DNA of 64,000 nucleotides, from NCBI GenBank assembly GCA_963383645.1, contig OY726559.1:111021314-111085313 (forward strand), given 5' to 3'. Below, in pieces: positions 26,176 to 33,018 of this stretch. The notes beneath the pieces are model-generated. The model saw only the letters and a list, made by a program, of their open reading frames with translations, made no database searches and was not told the origin of the DNA. The translations under genes and the position numbers were made by a program. The stretch is from Muscardinus avellanarius (lineage: Eukaryota; Chordata; Mammalia; Rodentia; Gliridae). How positions within the stretch are numbered: position 1 is the stretch's first letter; every line of letters begins with the position of its first letter.

Positions 26176-27788
26176 AGAAGAAGAAGGAGAAGGAGAAGGA
26201 GAAGGAGAAGGAGAAGAAGAGAAGAGAAGGTGTCTGGCAAGCTTCGGGGCCATGCTGCCCTCTCCCAGAGGTGGCAGAGGGAGCTCTCTCTTCAGACATC
26301 TAACCACAGTGGCGTTGCCCAAAGCACGGTTGGCTGTTTGCCCAGACTAACACCCCTGCTGTGCATTACAGGCCAGGCAGTGGCCGCCCTGCTGTTTCAC
26401 TGGCCTGGTGACCCCGACACTGGGAGGTTGGTATGCAGTGGAAGGTGTGTGAGATCTCTGGACGCCTGTGTTTGAGCCCCAGCTGGCTGCCTCCTGGCTG
26501 GGTCCTCTTGGCCAAGACCCCTGACCTCTGTGAGCGTCGGTCTCCCCGGGCAGAACATCCACGCCACGAGATGTCCTGGGCGGCCTCTGGAGAGGATGCC
26601 CGAGCAAGTCTTTGTAAATGAATGCTTTGTAAAGGCTAGCTTTCCTGTCCCTCCATTCTGGCCTGTCCTGAAAGGAGGCAGGACGTGTTAGAAGGATGCT
26701 AGGACGTGGGTTGCAGGGTCCGCACATGGCAGGGGCCGGGAAAATGACTCTATGTGTGTGTGGTCTTTTCTTGCCGGCAGGCTCGAGAAGCAGAGTTCGA
26801 GGCTGAGCAGGAGAGAATCCGGAGGGAGAAGGAGAAGGAGATTGCACGCCTGCGGGCCATGCAGGAGAAGGCCCAGGATTACCAAGCAGAACAGGTGGGA
26901 CCTCCCTGTCCTCCCCGCGACAGCCTCAAGGGGGCACAGAGAAGGGGGCACCGGAAGGCGGGCCTGGCGCCCGGTGCCTGTGGCTTGAGCGATACCTGTG
27001 CTTCAGAGAAAGTTTTTTTTTAACTGCTCTGCCAAAAAATCCCAACCTTTCCTCACCCATGAAACCAGCGTGTCCTTTAGCAAAGGAAACGGTGGCATCT
27101 CCAGTGTGAACAGTTTTTTGAAATTAGAAGTGATGGAGGGACTTCCCAAAAGTGTTTGAGACAGGGGGGCAGAGAGAGAATCGGAATAAGCGGACTGGGA
27201 GGACCTGAGGACCCCGCGGGGTGTCTTCTGACCTGTATGTTATATGTGGAGATATTCTATTTTTTCCTAAAATAACTTGCTGCCAGGAAAATCCAGGGTG
27301 CTTCCCCCAGCAGATCAGCAAAGCCTGCCCACACTCAGGGTCTTCCTGGGACGCAAGCCGTGCCTGGCTGGGTGGAGCTGGAGGTCTGAGCTGCCCTCAC
27401 GGGCCCCCTCTTATTGCTAGGATGCCTTGCGGGCCAAGCGCAACCAGGAGGTGGCCGACCGAGAGTGGCGCAGGAAGGAGAAGGAGATGGCGCAGAGGAA
27501 AGTGGAGACGGAGGCCATGCTGAAGAAGAGTCGGCTGGAGCAGGTGGCTTTCAAGGAGCACACTCTGGCCGTGCAGGTGCAGCGGGACCGCGACGAGTTC
27601 GAGAGGATCCTTCGGTAGGTCCTGCAGTGTGCTGGGGAGGGGCGCCCCTGGTGCTGAGTTGGATGCCTGCGCAGCTCTCTTCACTCTAGCTAGGAGTTGG
27701 GCGGAAATATTTCCAAGACACCAGAGCCCAGAATTGGAAAGTAGCATGTGGGAATGGTTCAGGAACTGGGGATTTGGGGGGAGCATAT

Positions 27789-27835
<47 letters not shown>

Positions 27836-29135
27836 TTTGCGGTACTGGGCATCCTACCTCCGAACTATACTCCCAGCCCTATTTATAAAGTTTTTTTTAA
27901 AAAAATATTTTTATTTTTTATTTATTTTATTTTTCTGGTAACTGGGGATGAAACCCAGGGGCATTCTACCTCCGAGCTACACTCTCAGCCCTATTTTTTT
28001 TTTTTTTCCAGTACTGGGGAATGAAACCCAGGGGCATTCTACTTCCGAGCTATACTCCCAGCCCTATTTTTTTAAGTTTTTAAAATTATTTTTAGTTTTT
28101 ATTTATTTTATTTTTCTGGTACTGGGGATAGAACCTAGGGGCATTCGACCTCCGAGCTCCACCCCCAGCCCTATTTTTTTATTCTTTATTTTGAAGCAGG
28201 GTCTCACTGAGTTGCAGCGGCCTCACTAAGTAGCTGAGGCTGTTCATGAACCTCGATCCTCGATCCTCCAGTCTCAGCCTCCCGAATGCTGGGATTATAA
28301 GCGTGCTCCACCACGCCCGGCTTTGGGGAAGCATTTAGTCTGGAGCATGAAAGGCGTCAATAGAGATATACGCCTGCCCCCATGACCTCTATAAGTCAAG
28401 GTGTTGCTGCACAGAGGGAACTGGGGTCACTGGGGTGGCTGTGCCAGTGTCGGGGGCTTGGCTCTGCCCACGGAGGGTACTAGACACCGACAGACCCTGC
28501 TCGGGCCTGTTCTCCAGGAAGGGTGTCAGCGACGCATGCTGGGAGGGACCTCATCTCTCTTTCTCCATCTCTCCAGCTCTGGAGGGAGGCTCTTTATTAT
28601 CCTGTAATTCTTTATCCTTCTTTTGCCTTTGGTAATTTCGCCACGTTAGTGGAAGTCGAGTGTCCAGTTCACCTGCACATCGCCTTCCCCGCAGCCGTCT
28701 TCAGAGCTGACCTTGAGGTCTGCTCCATCCGCCCCCACCAGACCCAGCCTAACTGGGAACAGCTGCCTCCTGCTCTAGTTCAGCCTCTGCAAGGTCAGGG
28801 TTTTTCAAAAGGACGATGCCTGGTGTGGTGGCGCACACCTGTGATCCCAGTACTTGGAGGATCGCAGGTTCAAGGCTGGCCGCAGCAACTTAGTGAGGCT
28901 CTGTTTCAAAAATAAAAAATCAAAGAAGCCGGGTGTAGTGGCGCAGGCTTATAATCCCAGCATTCAGGAGCCGAGACAGGAAGATCACGGTTCGTAGACA
29001 GACTCAGCTACTTAGTGACGCCCTTTGCAAACTCAGTGAGACCCTGTTTCCAGATAAGGAATAAAAAATAGGGCCGGGGGGGTGTAGCTTGGAGGAAGAA
29101 TGCCCCTGGGTTCCATCCCCAGTACTGCACACAAA

Positions 29136-29174
<39 letters not shown>

Positions 29175-32100
29175 GGGGCTGGGGAGTTTAGCTCAGAGGT
29201 AGAATGTCCTGGATCCACATCCCCAGCATAAAAAAAAATCAAAAGGAAATAAACCAAGAAAAATCTGAATTTGAATTCGGGGAATGACCAAAGTTATGCT
29301 GGGGTAAGCAGAGCTGGAACAGAACAGCCCTGTGTTCTTGGTGTCCGGGCGGTAGCATTGGATTTCTGCATCATTCCCTTTGTTGGTGGCTTGTCAGATG
29401 GGGCTATCCAGACCCCAGCAGAGATGGAGAGAGCCCGGGGTGGGGGCTTCTGGGCTTCCCAGAGCCAGGTTCCTGATGCTGTATGCAATTCCCATTCCCA
29501 GCGGCTGCAGTGCCCTTGGGCTCTGGCTCTGCTGCAGTTTTCCCCTCCCCGGGGCTGGGCCATGCTCACTGGACCTGCACAGGAGGCAGCTTCCGGAGTC
29601 CCCGTGGGGACCCTGTCCTTGGGCTCCACACGGCCTCCCAAGGGGTTGCCCCTTTCCTCCCAGCCTCTGTGCCCTTGGACGTCTGTGAGCCTTTTGCGGG
29701 CACTAATATATACTAATGGGATGAAATTAAGGTCTTGCTTTTGCTGCTGACCCACTGGCCTCTGCTTTGCTTTGTTTGCCTGAAGCGTACACACTAGTCA
29801 GTTATTAAAGTTGGACTTTGGAGTCCTTCGGCTTCCCCTGCTGTCATAGGTCAGCTTCTAGACCCAGTGTCTCCAGGACTCGTGACCTCCGAGATGAGCC
29901 TCGTTGCCCCGAGAGTATCTCTGCTACCACCAGCCATCTGGATTTTCCTCCTTTATTTTTTATTTTATTATTATTTTTTGGTACTGGATATAGAGCGCAA
30001 GGCCCTTCTAACTCTGGGCCACACCTCCAGCCCTATTTTATTTTATTTGGGTTTGAAACAGGGTCTCACTAAGTTGCTGCGAGCCTCACTAAGTTGCTGG
30101 GACTGGCTTCAAACTTGTGACCTTCCTGTCTCAGTTCCCCAAGTGCTGGGATGACAGGTGTGCACCACCACGCCCGGTTTGGATTTATCTACCTTAAAAG
30201 TATGGTCTAGCCGGGCATGGTGGCACATGCTTGCTTATCATCCCAGCGCTTGGGAGGCTGAGACAGGAGGATCGCGCAGGTTTGAAGCCAGCCTCAGCTA
30301 CTTAGTGAGGCTCTCAGCAACTTAGTGAGACCCTGCTTCCAAACAAAATATAAAATAGGGCTGAGAGTGTAGCCTGGAGGTAGAATGCCTCTGGATTCCA
30401 TCCCCAGTACTGCCAAAAAAAAAAAAAAAAGTATAATCTAGGCTGGGGACATAGCTCAGTGGTCAAGTACTTTCCTAGTATGTGCAAGGTCTTGAGTTCA
30501 ATACCCAGTATTGGGGAAAAAAAAGTATGGCTTATATATGAACTTACTGCTTCTGGACAGAGGGAGGCCTTTATTCTCAGCTGATCTGCCCTACCTAGTG
30601 TTTTATAGAAATGCCTGGGACCTTTCCAAAAACACTGATATTCAGATTCTACCACCACAGACCATGTAAGTGATGCAGGTCACAGCCCAGAGACCAGACG
30701 TGGTGCACCAGAGCGCTGAAAGTGCTGAGAGCTGAGAGATGGAAGATTTCAAAAGATGAAAAGATTTCATTTCTTTCTTTTTGTGGTACTGGAGATGGAA
30801 CCCAGGGGCATTCTACCTCTGAGCTACATCCCCAGCCCTAGTTTTTATTCCTTATTTTGAAACAGAGTCTCACTGAGTTGCAGAGTGCCTCACTAAGTAG
30901 CTGAGGCTGGCCACGAACCATGATCCTCCTGTCTCAGCCTCCCGAGTGCTGGGATGACAAGCGTGCGCCACCACGCCCGGCTAGATTTCGTCTTTTGATT
31001 CTCATATGCAGCCTGCCTCCGTGGTTACTGCCCTGCCCTGTGCATGGACCGGGCTCTTCCCCGTTTAGAGTTTCAGTTGCCCGCAGGGGAGTTCTCGGGC
31101 ACATACAGGTCCTCTTTGGCCACACAGAAGAGGAGGCTCCGTTACTGTGGACGGGTCTGCGCGGTGGGGCCTGGGTGTCCAAGCCAGGTGTTCTCTTCTG
31201 ATAAGCCGGGAAGGCTCTGTAGGTGGCGTGGGATGTTAGGAGATGTTTGCTCGGTGAGAAGCACTGTTGGGGGTTGAGAAGACACCCCGTGTTTGTTGGA
31301 TCTTGGGAGACGGCGCAGTGGTGATCCAGGATCGTGGCTGGGCACCAGTGGTCCTCCAGGGGGAGGGCGGGGGAGAGCCCCGCCTCAGATGGGTTTATGT
31401 TTTGTTTTTGATAGAGAAAGAAATGGGATGTTAGCTCAAGATGGATTCGAGCTGCATTTCCTCTGAGTTTTCCTGAGCCGACCTGGCTGCTTTTAGCAAT
31501 TTCCCCCTCTGATGTCTGGGTCCGTGAAGGATTCTTGTGGAAGAGGCTTCCAAGAGGCCTTTGGAGAGATGGCCGAATAAGAGGACTAGGAGATGCCAGG
31601 CTGAGCTTTCCCCTCTAGCACCCAAGATAGAAGCAACCGCAGGCCTTCCCCGCTCTTGGTTGGGTTGTTATTGTTAGACAGGAAAGGAGGGAAGAAAGAA
31701 GGAATGAAAGAAAAAAGGAATCTTAGGGCAAGCGGGAGAGGAGGTGCGCATTATTAATAAGAAAAAACAGGAACAATAGCTCCCAGTGGGCGAATCCCTC
31801 GTTCTGGGACCTGATACATAATCCGCCCGCGGAACCCGGTAAGAAATTAGAATTTTTTTGCGGTACTAGGAATGGAACCCAGGGGCATTCTACCTCTGAG
31901 CTACACCTCCAGGACTATTTTTATTTTTTATTTTGAAACAGGGTCTCATTGAGTTGCAAAGGGTCTCACTAAGTAGCTGAGGCTGGCGGCGAATTGCAGT
32001 CCTCCTGTCTCAGCCTCCAAAATGCTGGGATGACAGGCGTGCGCCACCACGCCCGGCCGACTGGAGCTCTTGGTTAAACAATTACTAAGAATTTCAGCAC

Positions 32101-32905
32101 CACCACAGTGGCGCAGGACGCCAAGCCTGGGTCCCTTTAAGCACGCCTGTGACAGATGGCTGCACGGCCAGGATGTGGGTTCTAGCTGGTGGCAGGAGGC
32201 GGCACATGTAGGGGTCACCTTTGAGCTCCTCTCTGAGCTGCAGGTGACCTTCCGGGGACAGCCCACCCGAAGGCCCCCCGTGTGTCCCTCCGCAGGGCTC
32301 AGAGGGAACAGATTGAGAAGGAGAAGCTGGAGGAGGAGAAGAAGGCCACGGGGCGCCTGCAACACGCCAATGAGCTCCGGCGCCAGGTGCGCGAGAACCA
32401 GCAGAAGCAGGTCCAGAACCGGATCGACACCTTCGAAGAGGGCCGGCGCCTCCGGGAGGAGGCCCAGAAGCGGCGGGAGCGCATCGACGACATCAAGAAG
32501 CAAAAGCTTCAGGAGCTGAGGTGGGCTGGGGTCCCTCCTCCCCTGGCTCTGGGCCATCTGGAACGTGGCTTTAGGCACACATGGGCCGTGGCAGGCGCTC
32601 TGGCAGGTGCCCGTCCCGGCTCTGCAGAAGGTGCTGGGCCTGGCTGTTTCTGCCCCCCCCCCCCCTGGGAGCTTCTTGGCACAGTATGTGGGCAGCTTGC
32701 CTGATCGCGCCTGGGAGCTGGGCTGGGGGAGCAGGTCCCAGGCCCCGAAACCTCACGGGGTCTGCTTCCTCCTGCCTCTCTCCGGCCGGACTCCTTCTTT
32801 ACACCTGCCCTGCGTTTCCCCGGCAGAGCCACGGGCCTTCCTGAGAAGTACTGCATTGAAGCCGAGCGCAAAGCTGACATCCAGCCCGCCACCTCTGTGA
32901 GCTGA
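830..32905 (+). CDS. CFAP45: CFAP45, cilia- and flagella-associated protein 45 (12 coding exons)
   Basis: Coding exons: 830-832, 6743-6868, 9497-9639, 12447-12591, 13292-13462, 14247-14425, 17247-17376, 22425-22571, 26781-26894, 27421-27614, 32296-32520 and 32827-32905. They total 1656 nt, giving 551 residues plus TGA, the length I recall for the human protein (also called CCDC19/NESG1). Every internal junction is GT..AG and the frame closes throughout. The N-terminus (about 1-90) is basic and non-helical. From about residue 115 to 525 the protein is an almost unbroken charged helix rich in E, K, R and Q, as expected of a coiled-coil microtubule inner protein. Known for the family: it lies in the lumen of axonemal doublet microtubules of motile cilia and sperm flagella, and human loss of function causes laterality defects and poor sperm motility. 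I see no frameshift or premature stop. Identification is from recalled sequence similarity. Confidence 0.97.
1319..1358. repeat. (TATC)n microsatellite
   Basis: About ten clean TATC units in CFAP45 intron 1, next to an antisense ID arm at 1363-1425. Confidence 0.9.
1431..1673 (+). repeat. SINE with (CA)n tail
   Basis: Arm A starts gccgggcgtggtggcg; arm B ends in cagcaacac. The tail is a CA run at 1627-1673. Belongs to the subgroup with 'tttccaaataaaatata' between the arms. Confidence 0.85.
1687..1928 (+). repeat. Older SINE with (GAAA)n tail
   Basis: Diverged dimer; the A-rich tail has grown into a GAAA run at 1876-1928. Confidence 0.8.
2140..2345 (+). repeat. SINE, full dimer
   Basis: Arm A from agctggtgtggtggccca, arm B to a C-rich end. 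Confidence 0.8.
2821..3027 (-). repeat. SINE, full dimer (tttggaaacaggg subgroup)
   Basis: Carries ctatactcccagacctattt and ggcttcgaa, the markers of the second subgroup. Confidence 0.85.
3061..3480 (+). repeat. SINE cluster: arm A, full dimer, extra ID arm
   Basis: A lone arm A (3061-3183), a full dimer (3186-3378), A-rich DNA (3379-3420), then a separate ID unit (3422-3480). Confidence 0.8.
4341..4579 (+). repeat. Young SINE with perfect 13-bp target duplication
   Basis: Flanked by identical AATCCTCCCACGA at 4328-4340 and 4580-4592. The tail is an intact A-rich run. The intact flanks imply a comparatively recent L1-driven insertion. Confidence 0.92.
4673..4874 (-). repeat. SINE, full dimer
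   Basis: Antisense dimer in intron 1, from gcagtattggagatg to cacgcccagg. Confidence 0.85.
5437..5760 (+). repeat. SINE with second ID arm and (AAAAG)n tail
   Basis: Full dimer 5437-5637, then a second A-rich linker plus ID arm (5640-5715), then an AAAAG run (5716-5760). Confidence 0.8.
6743..6868 (+). CDS. CFAP45: CFAP45 exon 2
   Basis: 126 nt, residues 2-43, phase 0 at both ends. Acceptor ttttcctgcag, donor AAG|gtaacc. Encodes a Ser/Arg/Asn-rich N-terminal segment (STAGIL, SNRSRNRTRYRTKA) ending in the acidic stretch EVDESLFG that is typical of the family. Confidence 0.95.
7200..7670 (+). repeat. Three arm A units in tandem with (AC)n tail
   Basis: Arm A copies start near 7200, 7332 and 7471. 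The last runs into a truncated arm B and an AC run at 7623-7670. Confidence 0.8.
7749..7821 (+). promoter_or_regulatory. Pair of CTCF-like motifs
   Basis: GCAGCAGGGGGCAG (7749-7762) and GCACCAGGGGGCAA (7808-7821) match the CTCF core CCASYAGRKGGCRS apart from the first base (and the last in the second). Same strand, 59 bp apart, in unique DNA of CFAP45 intron 2. Confidence 0.45.
8070..8281 (-). repeat. SINE, full dimer
   Basis: Poly-T head followed by gcagtactggggatgg; ends ccaggcccagct. Confidence 0.85.
8407..8610 (-). repeat. SINE, full dimer
   Basis: From gtggtactaggatag to cacgcctgcct. Confidence 0.85.
8741..8943 (-). repeat. (GT)n plus truncated SINE
   Basis: GT run with a short GTAT end (8741-8817), then an internally deleted antisense dimer (8818-8943). 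The next element inserted just past its end. Confidence 0.8.
8951..9181 (-). repeat. SINE with perfect 16-bp target duplication
   Basis: Flanked by identical AGGCACCTGATGATTT at 8935-8950 and 9182-9197. Has a TTTA-rich head and second-subgroup markers. Confidence 0.92.
9497..9639 (+). CDS. CFAP45: CFAP45 exon 3
   Basis: 143 nt, residues 44-90 plus two bases of codon 91. Acceptor ctgacctcag, donor CTCAT|gtgagt. Contains the recognisable segments SDSPIVLLRDRHTIQKTL and ALGLDHKPETIQIITRD. A GT microsatellite starts about 65 bases past the donor. Confidence 0.95.
9704..10162 (-). repeat. GT run, then ID arm, (CTTT)n, ID arm and full SINE
   Basis: GT 9704-9749; ID arms at 9750-9815 and 9902-9960; CTTC/CTTT run 9820-9901; full dimer 9975-10162. 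Begins about 65 bases after exon 3. Confidence 0.8.
11238..11457 (-). repeat. SINE with 14-bp target duplication
   Basis: AGTAATCTATTTTT at 11224-11237 and again at 11458-11471. Second-subgroup markers (tctttctacctccgg, ggcttcgaacctgcgcg). Confidence 0.88.
11766..12110 (+). repeat. SINE with (CA)n and an extra ID arm
   Basis: Dimer 11766-11958, CA run to about 12018, A-rich linker, then a second ID arm to 12110. Confidence 0.8.
12205..12375 (-). repeat. Old SINE just before CFAP45 exon 4
   Basis: Diverged antisense dimer ending about 70 bases upstream of the exon 4 acceptor. Confidence 0.75.
12447..12591 (+). CDS. CFAP45: CFAP45 exon 4
   Basis: 145 nt, completing codon 91 (Ile) and ending in phase 0 at residue 139. 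Acceptor ggtgctag, donor GTG|gttagc, which is weak. Encodes VPTEDPSGESLIIGPEEF followed by the start of the charged helical region. A SINE ends about 70 bases before the acceptor. Confidence 0.93.
12656..13088 (+). repeat. SINE cluster: arm A, dimer, extra ID arm
   Basis: Arm A 12656-12786, full dimer 12787-12990, then an A-rich linker and a second ID arm ending gtaccgcaaaaaga. Confidence 0.85.
13292..13462 (+). CDS. CFAP45: CFAP45 exon 5
   Basis: 171 nt, residues 140-196, phase 0 at both ends. Acceptor cctcccttag. The donor AAG|gtggcc matches the consensus poorly beyond GT. Encodes the helical stretch from DAVTTRKKIMKQKEM to EEELKDMNK. An antisense SINE with a 24-T run begins 16 bases into the intron. 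Confidence 0.95.
13479..13590 (-). repeat. Truncated SINE with 24-T head beside the exon 5 donor
   Basis: T run 13479-13502, then an antisense ID arm, breaking off inside arm A where L1 sequence begins. Confidence 0.85.
13591..13770 (-). mobile_element. LINE-1 fragment (late ORF2/3' region)
   Basis: The - strand reads gcgaggatgtgg, gtgcagctgctctaaa, cctcaaaaaactgagaa and cctgggtatctctcc in the order found in mammalian L1 near the end of ORF2. Non-coding remnant. Confidence 0.7.
13861..14010 (+). mobile_element. Possible LINE-1 3' end in the opposite orientation
   Basis: A G-rich stretch (gcgggggcggggctgggg) is followed by AT-richer DNA ending in aataaaaaaac, the usual order of an L1 3' UTR. 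It may be the sense half of an inverted L1 with 13591-13770. Confidence 0.35.
14247..14425 (+). CDS. CFAP45: CFAP45 exon 6
   Basis: 179 nt, residues 197-255 plus two bases of codon 256. Acceptor tctgctccccag, donor ATACG|gtaaag. Encodes IILNAKCHAIRDAQ and the E/K/R/Q-rich helix DQMMEVERQKSMQRQEERD. Confidence 0.96.
14671..15103 (-). repeat. Two SINEs separated by a (GT)n run
   Basis: Dimer 14671-14852, GT run 14868-14916, second dimer 14917-15103. Confidence 0.85.
15810..16004 (-). repeat. SINE, full dimer
   Basis: Older copy with a shortened ID arm (ttgaacccagttctacttc). Confidence 0.8.
16423..16775 (+). repeat. SINE pair: arm A then full dimer
   Basis: Arm A 16423-16550; dimer 16551-16750 with an A-rich tail. 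Confidence 0.8.
16918..17157 (+). repeat. SINE with (AAT)n tail before CFAP45 exon 7
   Basis: Dimer 16918-17115; the tail is an AAT/ATT run ending 90 bases before the exon 7 acceptor. Confidence 0.85.
17247..17376 (+). CDS. CFAP45: CFAP45 exon 7
   Basis: 130 nt, completing Arg256 and running to residue 299. Acceptor cttcttcccag, donor CGG|gtaaca. Encodes GRRHIVEQMEKNQEERSL and EQLLAYMEQLQEEDLR. A longer frame (17163-17978) overlaps it but is a shadow. Confidence 0.96.
17552..17565 (+). repeat. 14-G homopolymer
   Basis: Uninterrupted G run in CFAP45 intron 7, a likely sequencing and replication trouble spot. Confidence 0.85.
17954..18137 (+). repeat. Old SINE
   Basis: Diverged dimer with a CAA-rich tail. 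Confidence 0.75.
18440..18645 (-). repeat. SINE of a deleted subgroup
   Basis: Arm A lacks the usual gctgagagcctcactaagta segment, reading gggtctcttaagccagagcggctggc instead as two short joined parts. The same lesion is in the copy at 63066-63260. Confidence 0.8.
18650..18912 (-). mobile_element. LINE-1 3' UTR remnant
   Basis: The - strand matches the order of a mammalian L1 3' UTR as I recall it: agaggatggttggtttgtac, agttctatagcacaat, ttcaaaatagctagtag, gtggtttaatcccctgat. Old, with many changes. Confidence 0.65.
18919..19120 (-). repeat. SINE, full dimer
   Basis: From gtggtaccagggactg to cttcgcccacc. Confidence 0.8.
19847..20029 (-). repeat. Old SINE
   Basis: Diverged antisense dimer, from ggtgctactgaagat to cacgcccgact. 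Confidence 0.75.
20423..20672 (+). repeat. SINE with (AC)n tail
   Basis: Starts gccgggcgtggcgacgca; AC run 20628-20672. Confidence 0.85.
21065..21235 (+). repeat. MIR element
   Basis: Contains cttgggcaagtcatt, cctcagtttccccatctg and gtgcccagggcataataagt in MIR order. An ancient mammalian tRNA-derived SINE. Confidence 0.75.
21254..21672 (-). repeat. Two adjacent SINEs
   Basis: Dimer 21254-21461 and a much older one at 21478-21672. Confidence 0.8.
21688..22090. repeat. About 80-bp direct duplication flanking a SINE
   Basis: 21688-21769 and 22005-22090 share atggagatagaaa, tttgggtttgccagtta and aaataaatttaaaata in the same order. The + strand SINE between them is at 21770-21995 and contains an exact 22-bp tandem duplication (21844-21865, 21866-21887). 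Confidence 0.85.
22425..22571 (+). CDS. CFAP45: CFAP45 exon 8
   Basis: 147 nt, residues 300-348, phase 0 at both ends. Acceptor ccttttgccggcag, donor ATG|gtaggg. Encodes DLERRHQQKLKMQAEIKR, then INDENQRQKAEV and VMEFTKKKM. Confidence 0.96.
22698..23347 (-). repeat. SINE cluster with (TTA)n and (TTCC)n
   Basis: TTA run 22698-22743, dimer 22744-22950, TTCC run 22966-23032, dimer 23033-23209, lone arm A 23210-23347. Confidence 0.85.
23975..24286 (-). repeat. SINE and (GT)n run
   Basis: Dimer 23975-24182; GT run 24244-24286. Confidence 0.85.
24378..24736 (-). mobile_element. LINE-1 3' end with 16-bp target duplication
   Basis: Identical TCTTATTGGATTTTCT at 24378-24393 and 24721-24736 bound the insert. 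On the - strand it carries a G-rich purine tract (gggaggggggaggggaaaag) and ends with AATAAA and an A tail, the layout of a 5'-truncated L1 3' UTR. Confidence 0.75.
24826..24905. repeat. MIR/L2-like remnant
   Basis: Reads tctgagcacttagactgtgc, ctcagctaagcc and tatctcatttacttttacac, the order of a common ancient mammalian repeat. Family assignment uncertain. Confidence 0.45.
24945..25006 (+). repeat. 31-bp tandem duplication
   Basis: Two 31-base units both starting cccaggagtacct, differing at a few positions. In unique DNA of CFAP45 intron 8. Confidence 0.8.
25167..25391 (+). repeat. SINE, full dimer
   Basis: Ends in a CAAAA-rich tail. Confidence 0.85.
25688..25871 (+). repeat. Very old SINE
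   Basis: Heavily diverged dimer still recognisable by cctgtaatcctgg and gtgtggctcagaagtaga. Confidence 0.6.
25914..26230 (+). repeat. SINE with long (GA)n/(GGAGAA)n tail
   Basis: Dimer 25914-26112, pure GA run 26113-26171, then GAA and GGAGAA units to 26230: about 118 bases of unbroken purine. Confidence 0.88.
26445..26600 (+). repeat. MIR element (diverged)
   Basis: tgtttgagccccagctggct, tcttggccaagacccctgac and gtgagcgtcggtctcc follow MIR order. Confidence 0.5.
26781..26894 (+). CDS. CFAP45: CFAP45 exon 9
   Basis: 114 nt, residues 349-386, phase 0 at both ends. Acceptor ttgccggcag, donor CAG|gtggga. Encodes AREAEFEAEQERIRREKE and RAMQEKAQDYQAEQ. Confidence 0.96.
27421..27614 (+). CDS. 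CFAP45: CFAP45 exon 10
   Basis: 194 nt, residues 387-450 plus two bases of codon 451. Acceptor ttattgctag, donor TTCG|gtaggt. Encodes DALRAKRNQEVADREWRR and VQVQRDRDEFERIL. Confidence 0.96.
27786..28323 (-). repeat. Tandem array of four ID arms ending in a full SINE
   Basis: TTTA run 27786-27838; ID arms at 27839-27893, 27933-27995 and 28009-28072; full dimer 28113-28323. Confidence 0.85.
28815..29235 (+). repeat. SINE pair, (AATC)n and extra ID arm
   Basis: Arm A 28815-28925, dimer 28927-29133, AATC run 29137-29174, ID arm 29175-29235. Confidence 0.8.
29966..30178 (-). repeat. SINE, full dimer
   Basis: Diverged ID arm, well-kept arm A. Confidence 0.8.
30210..30525 (+). repeat. SINE followed by a free-standing ID element
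   Basis: Dimer 30210-30431. At 30440-30525 a complete ID sequence retains the Pol III boxes (tagctcagtggtcaagtac; gagttcaatac) and an A-rich tail. It is longer than the ID arm of the dimers. Confidence 0.8.
30778..30983 (-). repeat. SINE, full dimer
   Basis: Bounded by similar agatttc-type sequence on both sides, a probable but imperfect target duplication. Confidence 0.85.
31852..32059 (-). repeat. SINE, full dimer
   Basis: Last SINE before CFAP45 exon 11, about 240 bases upstream of its acceptor. Confidence 0.85.
32296..32520 (+). CDS. CFAP45: CFAP45 exon 11
   Basis: 225 nt, completing Arg451 and running to residue 525 plus two bases. Acceptor gtccctccgcag, donor CTGAG|gtgggc. Encodes AQREQIEKEKLEEEKKAT, then ANELRRQVRENQQKQVQNR and RRERIDDIKKQKLQEL. 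The reverse strand carries a 210-codon open frame that is a codon-bias shadow. Confidence 0.96.
32827..32905 (+). CDS. CFAP45: CFAP45 exon 12 (C-terminus and stop)
   Basis: 79 coding nt. Acceptor ttccccggcag. Completes Arg526 and encodes the C-terminus ATGLPEKYCIEAERKADI, then QPATSVS and TGA at 32903-32905. The untranslated tail runs on to the polyadenylation signal at 32993. Confidence 0.96.
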
Positions 32906-32992
32906 GGGGAGGCCCCAGGAGCTGCGGGGACAGACTCTGCTCAGTCTCTGGGCGTCCTTAATTGCTGCCAACTAGACAGTTCATGGGAACAG

Positions 32993-32998
32993 ATTAAA
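32993..32998 (+). terminator. CFAP45: CFAP45 polyadenylation signal ATTAAA
   Basis: ATTAAA lies 88 bases after the stop codon and is followed within about 30 bases by a GT-rich segment (gtggctggtcttgctcactg). Cleavage is probably near 33015-33020, giving a short 3' UTR. Confidence 0.75.
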
Positions 32999-33018
32999 TC
33001 TCTTCTATTTGTCTAAGC

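Noticed and set aside
30440..30525. Possible tRNA gene
   Set aside because: It has A- and B-box-like sequence but is an ID retroposon with an A tail and no cloverleaf.
31946..32578. 210-codon - strand frame across CFAP45 exon 11
   Set aside because: Antisense shadow of the exon joined to an antisense SINE.
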